In this document: one piece after another, positions 12,801-25,165 of the stretch
Layout of the letters: every line of letters starts with the position of its first letter
Position numbering within the stretch: position 1 is the first letter of the stretch
DNA from: Dipetalonema caudispina
Lineage: Eukaryota > Nematoda > Chromadorea > Rhabditida > Onchocercidae
Reading direction: 5' to 3'
Length of the DNA: 64,000 nucleotides
Assembly: GCA_013365325.1 (NCBI GenBank)
Contig: JABVXV010000044.1
Span: 186,001-250,000, forward strand
Notes under the pieces: model-generated
Databases searched by the model: none
What the model saw: the letters and a program-made list of their open reading frames with translations, nothing else
What the model was told of the DNA's origin: nothing
Position numbers and translations under genes: made by a program

Positions 12801-15800
12801 AAATTTTACTATCTCTTATTATTCTGTTTTTAAACTCTTTTTCATTTGACTCTTCTCTTAATTAATCAATCCATTTAAACCTTTGATTATCAACTATTTG
12901 ATAAATGAATAAATTAAAAATAAGATTTAATGGTTATCACTATGACTGTCTTTTACGAAACTCACATACATCCATAATACAGTAGTACCACATCTAATAA
13001 CACTAAAAAATTACGTAATTCAGGTCAATATCTGGAACTTCTTCTACTTTCCTGTCTCCTTCGATGAAAGAGAAAATAAATCAAGCAAATGTAATGAGAG
13101 GATTGAATATTTTTTGCACTCCTAATGATCAATTGTTATTATTATCATTATCATAAATGTAGTTCAGTTCTTATTTGTTTATGGTTTTTTTTTTTTTTTT
13201 TTTCGAACAATTCCTTTAGAACAAAAATTTTGTTGCTCGATTTATATAATTGAAGCTGTCAAGAAGGTAAGATAATTAGAACGAGGTCATCTTATTCACT
13301 CTCCATTTAATGAGTGCCAATTTAATGATTGGGCATAAATGCTGAAGGAACACTTATTTATTGCTATTTCAAGGTAGTAAAAAAAGATTTATTTAATTGC
13401 ATCAAATACCTTCCTAGTAAATTACGAATTTATTTGACAAACTGATTTGATTTTCATTTTTTGCAGTGATATTATTACCATAGACATTTCCACTTAATAG
13501 CCAAAACTTTTCGGTCTTTCATTTCTGATATTTTTGTAAATAATAAGTTTTCCCTCCTTCACTTCATCAATATCTTAATTTTTGAAAGAAACGATAGTTT
13601 TGTAATAAATTTTTTTTAATTCAGATATTGCTGCTCTAACAAACATTTTAAAGTTCATTTGAGGAATTAGTCGAAAATGATAAATCATGTCGTGTTGCTT
13701 TCAAGGACAGATAAACCGAAATCAACTTACAATACATATTTCAATCAGTGCTGACTTCCGCATCCCAATTAATTTGTACTGAAAATTGAATTAATCTTTA
13801 TTTCTCAAAAATTAAATTCCTTGTTCTTGTAACAAAATCATTCAGATAATTTTTTCAATCTTCTATTTCGCTTCATTTCCGAAAGAATAAGAAATGTTAA
13901 GCATTATATCATTGCTACAAATTTATTTCAAATTTCAATTTATATAGTCTTAAATTAGGACAACACTACTGCGCTCACTGTTATTTGCAATTCATCATCA
14001 GTAAATATATTATTTATCTATGATTTTACTATCTGCTTGCTTATCAGTGGTTTGAATCAATACACCTCTAGCGACAATTTTTTAATTGATGAACAATCAC
14101 AGTGATAGCTGTACAAAAGATAAAATTCACGAAGGAATGAATCACTCTACGACAATTTTAAATTCTTGTCAATTGATTTTGTCAATTTCGACAGAACCAC
14201 AACTGTCTTCTGGGAATTTTTGACAGTCAAGGAATAAATTAGTAACATTTTTCAGCATTTTCAGCAGATAATTAAAGTTTGCCGTATTGGAAATGATTTC
14301 CGCAAACCATACACAATATTCCATTCCTACATACTAGCACCACTATTATCACTCGGCCCTTATTTAACCTGTCCTCTAGAACACCAATTATTTGAATTTC
14401 ACATGTGCAGTACGAAGCAGAAACCCTTGGAACGAGTGACCATTTTACCGAACTCTTTCTAAATTCAATTTGTGTGTTTCATTCCACCAGCTTTCGAAAC
14501 CGAAGCCATCATAAATGCAGAAAGTCTTTCATCAATGTCCTACCAAACACATCGGATAACAATCTAAAATTTTGATTTTTTCCTTCATTACACTGTCCCC
14601 AGGAACTACAAGCGATTTCAACATTACCTCAATTTAAAACCTCGCCTTCTTCTTGAACTTTTATCTCTTCAATAATTCTCAAACGTCGTTAAATCTTCTG
14701 TGCTAAACATTGCATCTCTTCTACATTTTGTCCAAAGATCGCGATCTATGCCAAAGATACAAATTATTCATCTATTCATACGATTACAAAACAAAATCTT
14801 CAAAACTCTTTGAAATGCATTCCTTTTCAAGCAATTCAGCATATTTTATTTTCGATTCTCAACAATAACAGAGCAAATAATGAAACAGTAAGAAAACGAA
14901 AATTCCGAATGTAAATTTTGCAAAGAATAGGAAATGAAGAAAACAAAAAGAAAAACAGAAATTGAAAAAGGAAAATGAGAAATGAAAACATTGTTGTGAA
15001 AATTTAACACGAATCAAACCAAAAAAGAAACTAACAAGACGATAATAGTGTTCCCGGACCTTATTTCTTTTCTCAAGAAAGGCACTAATTAGGCATATAA
15101 TCATAACAGAAGCAACGCAAAAGCAGAGAAATTAACTAACCAGATAGAACTATGCAAATGTTTGCAACGCATACCTAGCGAACACTACCGTAAAACACTG
15201 GACAACTTTGATCAAGGAGCACTTCAAAAATTGTCTTAATAACAAAAAGAAACTTGAAATTACTTAATGGAAAAAGTATATAAAAATGGTTCAGGCTTCA
15301 ATGTTTTAAGTAAGACAAGAAAAGAGGCCCAAGAAAGCCTCGTAATAAACATACAATTTAAACCATACATTGGCAGAATGGAATGGCCAGAGAGGTCGTG
15401 CATTGAATATATTCATAGTTTAAATTCAAGTTAAGTCATAAAATGCCTGTGAAGCAGCAAATTTGAAGACTTAAACTTATGAGGAATTAAACTAACACTC
15501 TCGGACATCGATTTTTCGTTGTTATTCCATATGTCTTTGGATCTTTTCCTACTTTTCCTTTTTTCCTTGTTTTAGATCACAAATGAAAACTATATACAGG
15601 CACTTCATGCACAATATCATCGTTTAATTACCAGTTGCAGAAGAGTAATTAACAAGTGAAATGGACTCACTCTCCTTCTACCCATGAAAAATACCATTAC
15701 GATTTGGAATGCACCTGAAAGAGATTTTTAAAGAATACATAAACACTGAGAATTCACAAAACGTAAAAAAGCCCCAACCCATCCTATCCGCTCCTAGATA

Positions 15801-18800
15801 TACCCTTTTTGAAAGTATAACAAATCAACCGAAGCCTGGGATCTTTGTCATTATCTAACATTTTCCTCAATTTCTTATACTAAAGAAAACAGTGTCCATA
15901 AAAAACAAAGTTGCGTCATCAACATCCCTTATCGGTTCAGACAAAGTTACATCACGATGAGCTATCTTCATCATCATTAGCCGAGATTTATCAATGACCT
16001 TCACTTTTTGAACTTGCCCCAGGAAAATCTACAAAGAGCTTTAATATGCTTTTCCCTTGTTCCGACCATCATGTGTGGCCTAACTAAGTTCTAACTCTGT
16101 TCTCCCATCATTTAAATGTTACAGTTTCTGCAAGCGCAAGAAAATTTTTCAATGACCTGATATTTCGGTATTTAAATTACATTCTGCAAAAATGACAAAC
16201 GTCCTAATACCACATACTGATTCATTTTTTATTAAACGATAATCAGCCCTAAAGAAGAGATGTCCCATTTAATAAGATCAACAAATTTATATCCACAATC
16301 CAACAAAAACCTACCTGATATCATTATTTGTCGCTACCGCCTTATATTTATAGATAAAAAAAATAATTCGAAGGATTGGTAGTATGCTATCATAAAATTA
16401 AATACTGATAAGATATGCAATATTGCACAATTGTAATTACTCAGAAACTGCATTTTTTGGCAACATTAAAAGATAATGGTGATAATTTTACTCTTTCCTC
16501 TTAGCTCAAGATTTTCCTTTTACTAAAAATCAAGATTAGAGATAACAGTGAAATTATGAAGGAGAATAGCAATAATTACCATAATGTCCCCAACTTATAT
16601 ATTTGGAATTAAGGTATTCCGCGTGGCAAATCCAATAGAAGTAAACGGATTTCCGCATAGTAAAATTATTTACTTACATATATAATCTAATCGTATCTAT
16701 GCCAAACAACTTTAAACCCCATCTTTCATTCACAATTAACCGCGAGTTGTAACCATCCCTTCCCTAAGAATCTTTTCAAATCTCACTGCCGACAAGTTCG
16801 TGATACTTTACAGCACTGTCAAACAACCACTTGGAAAAGCTGCATAACTTCTTGCAAAATACTCACTATCTTGCGATAGCTTGCCGACAAAGTAGCTGAT
16901 CAAAGCGTCGTCGGCAAATCGTTTTCTTCCTCTGCAGTCAATATTTCAAAAATCCGGTAAAAGCAACCAGACAGCCTTGAATTGTCCAACAAAGCAATCA
17001 AACAAAAGTCGGCACCTCTGGTAACAAACTGTCAGCAACATCGACAGATGAGCAGCTATCATCAGCGGTGCAGTTCATTCATTCAACTACAAAATTACTC
17101 GATATCAAACATCACGACTAATTAATCATTTCCAATAGAGCTTTCATCCGCAATTAGATACCCATCTAGATAAGTTCCCCAAGCAGAGAATATTCTTGAT
17201 GTCAGGCTATCTTCAAAATTTAAAAGATAGAACAGCCTGGTCCTGTCCCTTCATCATCACTTTACCTCTCTTTATCCTATTCTAATACATTTCGAATTTT
17301 TCATTTTTAAAAGTGAAATACTAAATAAAAGTTATTGGGAGAATCCCAAATTTCGAACTTCAAGTCAAAGTCTAACACTGAAATCCCTTGTTTCGTTACA
17401 AACATAAATGTGATGAGAAATCAATAGCTTTTTTTTGTTTTTAATAGCCAACCAACATATTGCGCAAATTCAAATTGGGTCTATTCTAAACGAAAGATTT
17501 TTTTTTTTTTTTGGAAATGCAATGGTTGCCAAGGAGACGGGGCTTGCTGCTTTCTTCTTACGTTATGATTCACATACCTCATAGAAATTGCTTTTTTTTT
17601 CCGGAAGAAAAGCAAACTTCAGCAGTAGTTTCCAAGGCCCCTTGTACCAGACAACAGGTATATATTAGTTTAAGGCATCTTACTCAATCCCAAATAAAAT
17701 CAAATTTTCAGAACATAATTATATAGTTTGAACTGTCACATCATGCCACCAAAAACCTCCTCTGTTTTTTCCCATCTCCTTCCTTCACCAATTATACGAT
17801 GAATCATATCAACAAAAAAATTTTTTTTTCCACCATAATTCATGAAAAAATTTTGCATCAGAAATTAAAATAGTAATAGTATAAAAATTGTTATTATTCG
17901 ATCAATATTTTACAAATAGAGCTTTACTACTAATCTATAAGTGCCAAATAACACTTATAGACATAGGGAGAGCCATAGCTATCAATACCAGCGATCGATA
18001 TTACTGTCTTTATCTTTGCCAATATTGATATCAACATTTTACTGTTCTATTATCGCTCCATTCATTATTACAGTTAATCACTGATACTAATTTAATGTCC
18101 AAATAAGCAACATAAGGAAATAAAAGTCACTAACAAGCTACAATACTAATCCATATTTCAAATGTTTCTTTCTATTTTGATTTTCAGGTATAGCCTTCCA
18201 GTAAAATCAGCCATGAAATTCCGTGAAATCATGAAGTCGGCCTTCCATAAAAATTCTCTCTTCACTCTTTACCACCAGTTTTTTAACCAATGGATTCGAA
18301 AACAAGTTAATGCCTTTCCTTGAAATTAGTTCTTCTTAAATAATAAATTAAATAAATGAGCAGGGAATGTGATGTGCAAGTGTTACACATTCATTTCCTA
18401 TCATGCATCTGCTATGTATCCATTTTATACTGCAATTAATTGTTTCCGGAATTTAGATTTCTACGGTGATTAACGGATCTACTGCTGGTTAGTTGGCAAT
18501 TTGCAAAAGAACCACTTCGAAATTTTGAAATTTCGATAACAGCAGGGGTAACAGCAGCACTATTAGTAACATAGATAATAGCAGCAATACATAACATTTA
18601 CTCTACCATCTGTCGTACTACATTGCATGACCTGTTTCGTGATATTAAGGTGACAACAGAGGCTATCATTACGCGCATGATTTATGGATTAACGAAACTA
18701 CCCTCCATCCTTCTTCCTTTTCTACCTGCATGAAAACTTATATTTTTCTAAATAAATGTGTGATTAATGGGAACAAATTTAAAAAAAAAAAAAAAGTTCA

Positions 18801-20704
18801 GAAAACTGTGTAAACGTCTTGCCTGTCCAATACGGGTTAAATTTGAATAATTTAGATTTCATGCGTAATTAACCCAACTTCTATTCAACTTCCTAAGAAA
18901 GCTAATTAATACCTGAATCCAATTATATACCTAACAAAGCCAGGATTTAGTGATAAACACATCAGCAGGCAGCTACATAACTGTGAAAACTCATAGCACC
19001 CTCTACCCATACGGCAAGTAATGCAAACGATTGCAGCGTTCAGGATCTGAAAGTGGAGATTTGCGGTCATAGTTTTCTTTAGTGTTTGAAATTTATACTG
19101 CTTTTTATACTAGAACTTTCCAAATTCAGAATGACACAATCCGGCTAGACAGTTCATCTGTTAGCTGTGCATAGTTATTTCTCACACTACTTCCAAGTCA
19201 AATGCTCTACAAACTGCAACTTATTGTATTAGTGAATAACTCCATCTATATTCGTCCCCTACTGCTATACAACAAGGAACACTCCTCCGGACATTCATTG
19301 AATCGCCAATCGATATGCATAACCAAAGTGCTTATGAAATCATTTAAATCGCACCTGTCATCACACTTTTTCTCCTTCTCCACTCCGAAAAAATGACAAA
19401 ATAAGCATTACAGTGGTCCTAATAATCACATAATTTGCGAGTGCCATTGGCAGGTGACTTGATAGCACACAAAAGGGATTTATGGTCTCGTCCGGAAGAT
19501 CCTGAATAATTCAATAAAATTCCAGAAAACATTTTAACAAAGTTACGTTTCGTATAAAACAAATCTTTTTGTCCACCACAGAATCCATTAAATTTAGTTG
19601 AACTTAATTGTTGCTTGTTTTCGAAATAACCTTTCTATTATAGATCAATTTTTGAAGAATTTTTCAAATAAGTTACAGACATTTGATAACTTATATAGGT
19701 TCCACTTTTTTTACTGATGGCTTGTCTGCTGAGTGCTCTATCCGTCAGCATTAAGTACAAAATAAGAGTCAGCACTGAAAACTACATTTTTAATTATAAA
19801 AGTTAGTTGATGCCACTAATCAAAGAACCAACTGCTTAAACACAAATCATCCTTATAATTACCAAAACAGGCATGAATCAAGAAATAAAAACGCCTAAAA
19901 ATAATCACCGAAATAGACAAGTTCTAAATAACGTCATTAAATTCTTCATCGTCGTTCTTTTTTCAGAAAAACGATATCCTATGAATAATCATTTACTTAA
20001 TGAGTTCCTGAATTTCATTTGAAAGAAGTATGTATTCGGCTCGTAATGAAAAGGATATAAAAAATGACTATTTCTTCTACCCATCAAAAGAAAAAAGAAT
20101 GAAGAAAGTAGCCAAAAAATTTGCAAAGACCAAAAACCTTGTAAACTATAGAATTAACAAATCGATGTCACATTACCTTACATTATTCCAGTCATATAAT
20201 AATGGTGCCTAAAGCTCTTCTTGATTTCAAAACATAATACAGGATTACAAGAAATCAGCTGAAGAATTCAGCTCGATAAAGTAATAAATGAATTCTCAGA
20301 TTAAACAAACCACAAAAAATGCGCCAATCTGATCATGCCTCTAAAGTTTATTTTGAGGCACCCTGCTTTTGTTTAATTTTAATTATATTATTTCTCTATC
20401 GTATAACGCAAAATTATCAAAACATGATTGAACGGTCGAAAAATGCTTCATATTTCTTTCTTTTGAAACTTATTTAGATCAAATGCAGGAAAATTAGGAA
20501 ATGAAAGGACTCCATTTGCAAAACCCATCTCCCTTACCTGTATTTCAAAATATTTAAATGAGTGGTAGAAATCAAATCCCTTCAAAATTGCAAAGTGGAA
20601 GAAAAAGTATCGGATTTTGTCAAAAAATAAAATCAAAGCAGATCTGTTCTCCATATCAAAAATAGTTATGAAAGTACCTGTTCCTTTCCCGTACTCATTT
20701 TGTC
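9880..20704. other. Gene-poor AT-rich region
   Basis: About 10.8 kb with no recognisable conserved gene. Visible items are inverted repeats at 9968-10141, a T-run at 13185-13203, a locally GC-richer island around 16750-17080 with a possible tiny two-exon frame on the minus strand, an exon-like stretch near 18189-18305 on the plus strand, and a T-run before 17515. Open frames at 14859-15104 and 20448-20714 on the minus strand are Phe/Ser/Lys-rich, lack family features and look like chance frames in AT-rich DNA. Confidence 0.55.
9968..10141. repeat. Nested inverted repeats (AT-rich, MITE-like)
   Basis: The stretch 9968-9994 (ending AAATTTAAGTC) is the near-complement of 10083-10103 (starting GACTTAAATTT). 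A second pair overlaps it: AAGTCGTAGCAAAT at about 9990-10003 against ATTTGATACGACTT near 10106-10120 (one mismatch). There is no coding content. It could be a decayed miniature element or a simple foldback. Confidence 0.45.
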
Positions 20705-21375
20705 TCAAGCGCATTGTGCAGAAATACTATGTCCAGGTTCCCTATCTACGTGATCTTTTCTACCACAACATTTTATAGTATCCGGACTCCAGTTATGTTC
20801 TTTTTCAAATGGCAATATATACGGTTGTCCTATCAAATTCTTCAAGCAAACGAAAAGTTCATTTCGCCTTTGAAAACAATATGAAGAAGAAACAACAATG
20901 TAGGAAGTAGACTGTATTTTCCCTTTACGATAACAACATGCAAAAGTAAAGAAAATTTCAAAACAACTGGGTGGAGTAATAATTTTGGAAAGCTTACATT
21001 AAAATGCAGAGCGTAGGATTCTCGAGGATGGATCTTCACATCTTCGACGCTGCCAACGAGTTTTAACACCTAAAATAATGACAAAAAATTACCCCAAAAC
21101 ACTTGGAAGTGATAATTTTCAACTATCGAAATAGATGCTCCATTCAAGCAGAAAATGATAGGTGCCCCTGATTTTCCTTTTTTCTTTTCGAAGAAAGGGA
21201 AACCAGATTCATGCATGACTGAATAAATAAAAATGCCCATTTGGGTGAGAAAGTTTATGGCTCTACTTAAATACCGACATAAAGTACTTTTACTAATATC
21301 TTGCAATATTATTGATTGCACAGCAATTCCATGCAGTCTTAAAATTTGAACCAGCACAGAACCATCACTGTTCAT
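20705..21375 (-). CDS. Weak gene candidate with faint Rad9-like features
   Basis: A tentative model joins 21103-21375, 20998-21069 and 20705-20911 in frame, about 183 residues. The best part is the first exon, where STLCRYLSRAINFLTQMG followed by IFIYSVMHESGF and later a Tyr-His-Phe motif recalls the start of the PCNA-like fold of Rad9, the subunit of the 9-1-1 DNA-damage clamp; the second exon (VLKLVGSVEDVKIHPRE) resembles the segment that follows in Rad9. Against this, the first intron would be only 33 nt, a 36-nt in-frame stretch interrupts the similarity, the interdomain region is missing and the third exon is not recognised. The ATG lies 5 bases past the stop of the neighbouring CDK-inhibitor gene, so this may instead be its 3'UTR or a decayed gene. 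Confidence 0.25.
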
Positions 21376-21380
21376 TTCCT

Positions 21381-24172
21381 CTAATTACTGTTAGTTACAA
21401 AACAGAAACATGTATTACCAGAACTGCTGGAATTGAGGACTCTAGTGCTCAAACAATCCATTTCTACATGAACATCATCGGGTAATTTTGATGACTCGCT
21501 GCATTCCGACCGAGTAAGCGAACGCCGCTTCCTCACAACCGGTAAGTAATCTGAAAGCTTTTGGAATTTCACTCATACTCCGCAAACACATGTTAGTGAT
21601 TAAACATTCAAAACTCGACAAATTCCATGAAATTTAAAAATTGGAAAAAGAAGACATTTTAAAAGTACAGATTATAACATGAGAGATGAATTTCCAGAAA
21701 TCTCAGCCGTCCCCTTAATGAAGACACGTCTTCAACATCCCCTCATTTCCCGTAATTTTTCTCTCTGTTCTAGCATATACTCTTCACTTAAGTCAATTTC
21801 ACTTCTTTGAAGTACAACACGATCTATACAGATCAATAAAAAAGACAAAAAGTACAGCATGAAAGGGAACAATCAAATAGGGAAAAGGTCGTCAGCGGTC
21901 AACAGCACTAGTCTTTTGTATACTTTTTCACAATAGCATCATACTACAACGTCCTGTCCGCATTTGCCCTTTTTGGTCTCTTTCTTTACTTTTCATAATT
22001 CGCTTCTTATAGCTACCCAGGACCACTAGTCACTTACAACACCAACAACGCTCTCATCCAAACAATAAAAAAATCACATATTTAGTTTTCAACACCACTC
22101 CAAATTTCAAAATTCCATTTCAATTTTCTTTTTTTTTTGTATGTTGGTCTATTTACTACCAATTTTAGCAAGGGATCAGGATGGGAAAAATGAACTAACA
22201 AAATAAAGCCAGGTTCGTAAAAAAAAAGAGATTATAAAGTATTGGACCTTTTATCCAACTATATATGGTTTTCCAATTATGACGAAGAGCTATGCGAAGT
22301 AATGAGTGAGAAGTGAGAGACAAAAAAACAGAATGAGAAGACCAGGAGTCTACAAAAATTAAAATTTCACTCTCTCTTAACATCCTTCTCAGAAAGGCTT
22401 CATTTATAGCATACCCTTTTGGATTGCATCAATAAACATTCTCACGATGCAGTGTATCTAATTTATATCAAAAATAACCTCTAATAATAACCTTGGAAGG
22501 AATAATACAGATTTTCACCTATTATCCTGATGACATTGGTTTAGGTAAATTTAAAATGTACCCTCCAAAGAGGCTTAGAAATAACGAGTGGGGCATTAAT
22601 TAAAATTACTTTGAAGTTTCGAAAAATGTTCGGATAGTTCAACATTTGAAAAACCTTATTTAGCAACCATACTCTTTTGGAAAAGATTTAACAGCAATTC
22701 TATTCGACAAAACAATTCATTTGCATAATTCATCCCCTAGTTAGTGACTTTCAAATCTCTTATTCGGATTATCCTTCTGCCTTTGTTCCACCTAATCCCT
22801 TTCCTTATTTCAGTATCGTTCGTTACGACCTTAGTTTACGAAATGTGTCCAACCCCTTTAAACCGCATCACAGGAAAATGATTTTGGCAAACAACTGCTC
22901 ACGTCAAAGTGTACATAGGTGCTCATTGTCAAAATATTCGTCATAAGGAACAGTTTACTGCAGCAGAATGTGGTTGCACAACCTATTTAAGCGGTATCAT
23001 TATTAAGACAGAAAGAAGGAGAGATGCAATGAAGGAGGGATGCAGCCATCTATCAAACTGTTACACCTTAGTTTAAATGCTGATACTTGCAAGTAAGAAA
23101 CTATTATCATAAACGAGAACAGGTGCCAGCACCTGCTTATGTTTGTTGCCCTCATTAGGAAGAGTTATTAGTTATCTTCTTGAACTTTGATCTTTAAGGG
23201 ATTTTTACGTCCTTAAGAAGAAATTTCCTAAAAAAATTTGACTTACGATCCTTTCAAATTCAAGAAGAATGAAGGTTAACCTAATGTAAAGGCGTGAAAT
23301 CAGGATTTGGAATTTAAAAGAGAATGCTAACGAATAAAAACTTACTGGTCAACAGAGACTGTTTCATCGATTTTTTTCGCAAAGCAGATTTTCGTGAAAT
23401 CTTGCGAACACCGCGTGTTTTCAATAGTGGTGATCGCTGGATCGTAACACTGCCTCGGGATTGTGATGCGACTTTGACACGACCTTTCGAAACCTTTGGA
23501 ACAGTCAAGTTCTAAATAAATTATAAAGTTTTTAAATGATTGAATTAAAAATAGGAAAAGCTATTAAGATTCGCGATTCCCATTCATCCTAACTTGTTCC
23601 ATTTAAAATATAATGGATGAATTCGATACCAATTTCGCAGCAGCTGCATCACGACTTCGCGTGTGATAAGCGACAACATCACCATTTCCCTCAAATTTCT
23701 GCTCTGTGCAATTGACAGAAAACGTTAGTTTCTTCTTACGCTCCTTCGATGGATAATAAGTTGTTCGGTAGAAAAATGGTACCTGTAATCTAGTAACAGG
23801 TTGCTCAGCAGAACAAGGTCTGGTTGGCTTTAAATCGCTTTGAAATATCTTTTGGATAGCATTATGACAAATTTAATAACTGAAAAACCACCTCATTTTC
23901 AGGAACTGCTTCGACGACATACGCAGTACTTGGAATGGGCTGGTCATTTTTAAAATCGAAACCATATCCCTTCTCCTACAACAAAACGTAAAAAACACTT
24001 TTCCTTAAAATCTCAGAAATATGGCAGATTCGAATGAAACATAGGGAATTTAAACGCATCATACTCGTTCTATTCGAATAGCTTCAAGTTCTTTTGTTAG
24101 CCATTTTTCCAGCTCTTCATGATCTGGTTTACCGAATAAGCATCGAGACACACGCCTACTTCGAGTATGCAT
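21381..24172 (-). CDS. CDK inhibitor, p21/p27 (CKI) family, paralogue A
   Basis: Five exons join in frame on the minus strand: 24065-24172, 23892-23975, 23630-23782, 23346-23511 and 21381-21550, about 226 residues. The CDI domain begins almost at the N-terminus: RRVSRCLFGKPD (cyclin-binding RxLF), then EELEKWLTKELEAIR, GYGFDF and VPFFYRTTYYP, the segments that clamp cyclin and insert in the CDK in p27. The middle is basic (KVSKGRVKVASQSRG...). Near residue 167 QSLLTNYL followed by a basic RKRR patch is a PIP box for PCNA binding; its Gln..Thr half and its Asn-Tyr half sit on two exons separated by a 1.8 kb intron. The usual Trp of the RWGF motif is replaced (KGYGF). The protein should act in the nucleus to block G1/S kinases. 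The stop at 21381 follows a low-complexity SSSSGNTC tail, so an unseen downstream exon is possible. Lies tandem with paralogue B, same strand. Confidence 0.88.
23120..23135. promoter_or_regulatory. Paired E-box dyad in the long CKI-A intron
   Basis: CAGGTGC-CA-GCACCTG: two CACCTG/CAGGTG E-boxes in a 16-bp inverted repeat with a 2-base centre. This hexamer is the preferred site of Snail-type zinc fingers and some bHLH dimers. Function is inferred only. Confidence 0.35.
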
Positions 24173-25032
24173 CGCTTATTCCGTTCTTGCCAAGAATAAA
24201 CTGCATTTAACAAAACAATAAAGATTCCTGAAATCAAGATTAATGAGTTCACCTGTCCAAAACTTCAATTATAATAACTTGAAACGACAAGACATGGCTT
24301 GAAATAATACAATAGTGAGCACTCACCTAATAGGTTATTCAGCTACTAACTCGAATTTTCTAACTCGTTAACACTTGAAAACAAACATAGTGGATATCAA
24401 CAAGAAATATTAACACCCACTTCCAACTTTGTTTCTCAGTGAAACAGATAACTTCAAAATTGAACATAAATGAAGAATAGTATATTTTACAAATAATGAA
24501 GTTTGGCTATGCTTTAGTCGTTATTAATAAGCAACAGAGAACGTTATTAAAAACTAATAAGGACTAAATAAGAGTAAAGATTTACAGAAATATTAAAGAC
24601 ATAACTTCTTATGTTAGGATATTCATCAATGATAAAAAACACAATATCTAGTCTCTTCCCATCATCTTACCATTCAAGCCAAAATTAGTGAAATTAAGAC
24701 CTTTTTTTTTTTCTTGAACTATAGTAAAAAGCCAAACACAATTGCAAGATGATGATTATTCAATTAATACCAAATGTTATACTTACCCTTTAACCTCTCA
24801 TCATTGCAATTTTCCTCCAAATGAAAGCTAACCTAACCTTCTGGAAGCATTTCAATGAACAACAAAAATATCTCAAGAGGATATTATCTAAGAAAGCATA
24901 TTTAACAAAAATTTAAATATTTTGAGATAGTCCCCTTCTTTTCCATCCCCACAGCTTATGTTTAGCGTTAGCGAACGCTCATAAATTGGCGCAAATAGCC
25001 TCAAATTGTAAATATTTCAAAATGCAAAACCA

Positions 25033-25090
25033 AACACACACATACACACACACACACATACACATACACATACACAAACACAAACATAGT
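25033..25090. repeat. (CA)n-type microsatellite
   Basis: Interrupted CA/TACA repeats over about 58 bases. Confidence 0.85.
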
Positions 25091-25138
25091 GGCTTATTTA
25101 TTCGTTCGTTTCTACATTTCAAGCATTCCCTTCATTCC

Positions 25139-25165
25139 CTCTCTCTCTCTCTCTCTCTCTCTCTC
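25139..25165. repeat. (CT)n microsatellite
   Basis: Uninterrupted CT dinucleotides, about 13 copies. The two overlapping open frames here are low-complexity artefacts. Confidence 0.9.

Noticed and set aside
17521..17545. GTTGCCAAGGAGAC, considered as an RFX X-box
   Set aside because: It departs from the X-box pattern in the right half-site and has no ciliary gene nearby.
23324..23515. 63-residue plus-strand frame with good-looking composition
   Set aside because: The minus strand over the same bases has an acceptor, a GTAAGT donor and joins in frame to the PIP-box exon of CKI-A.
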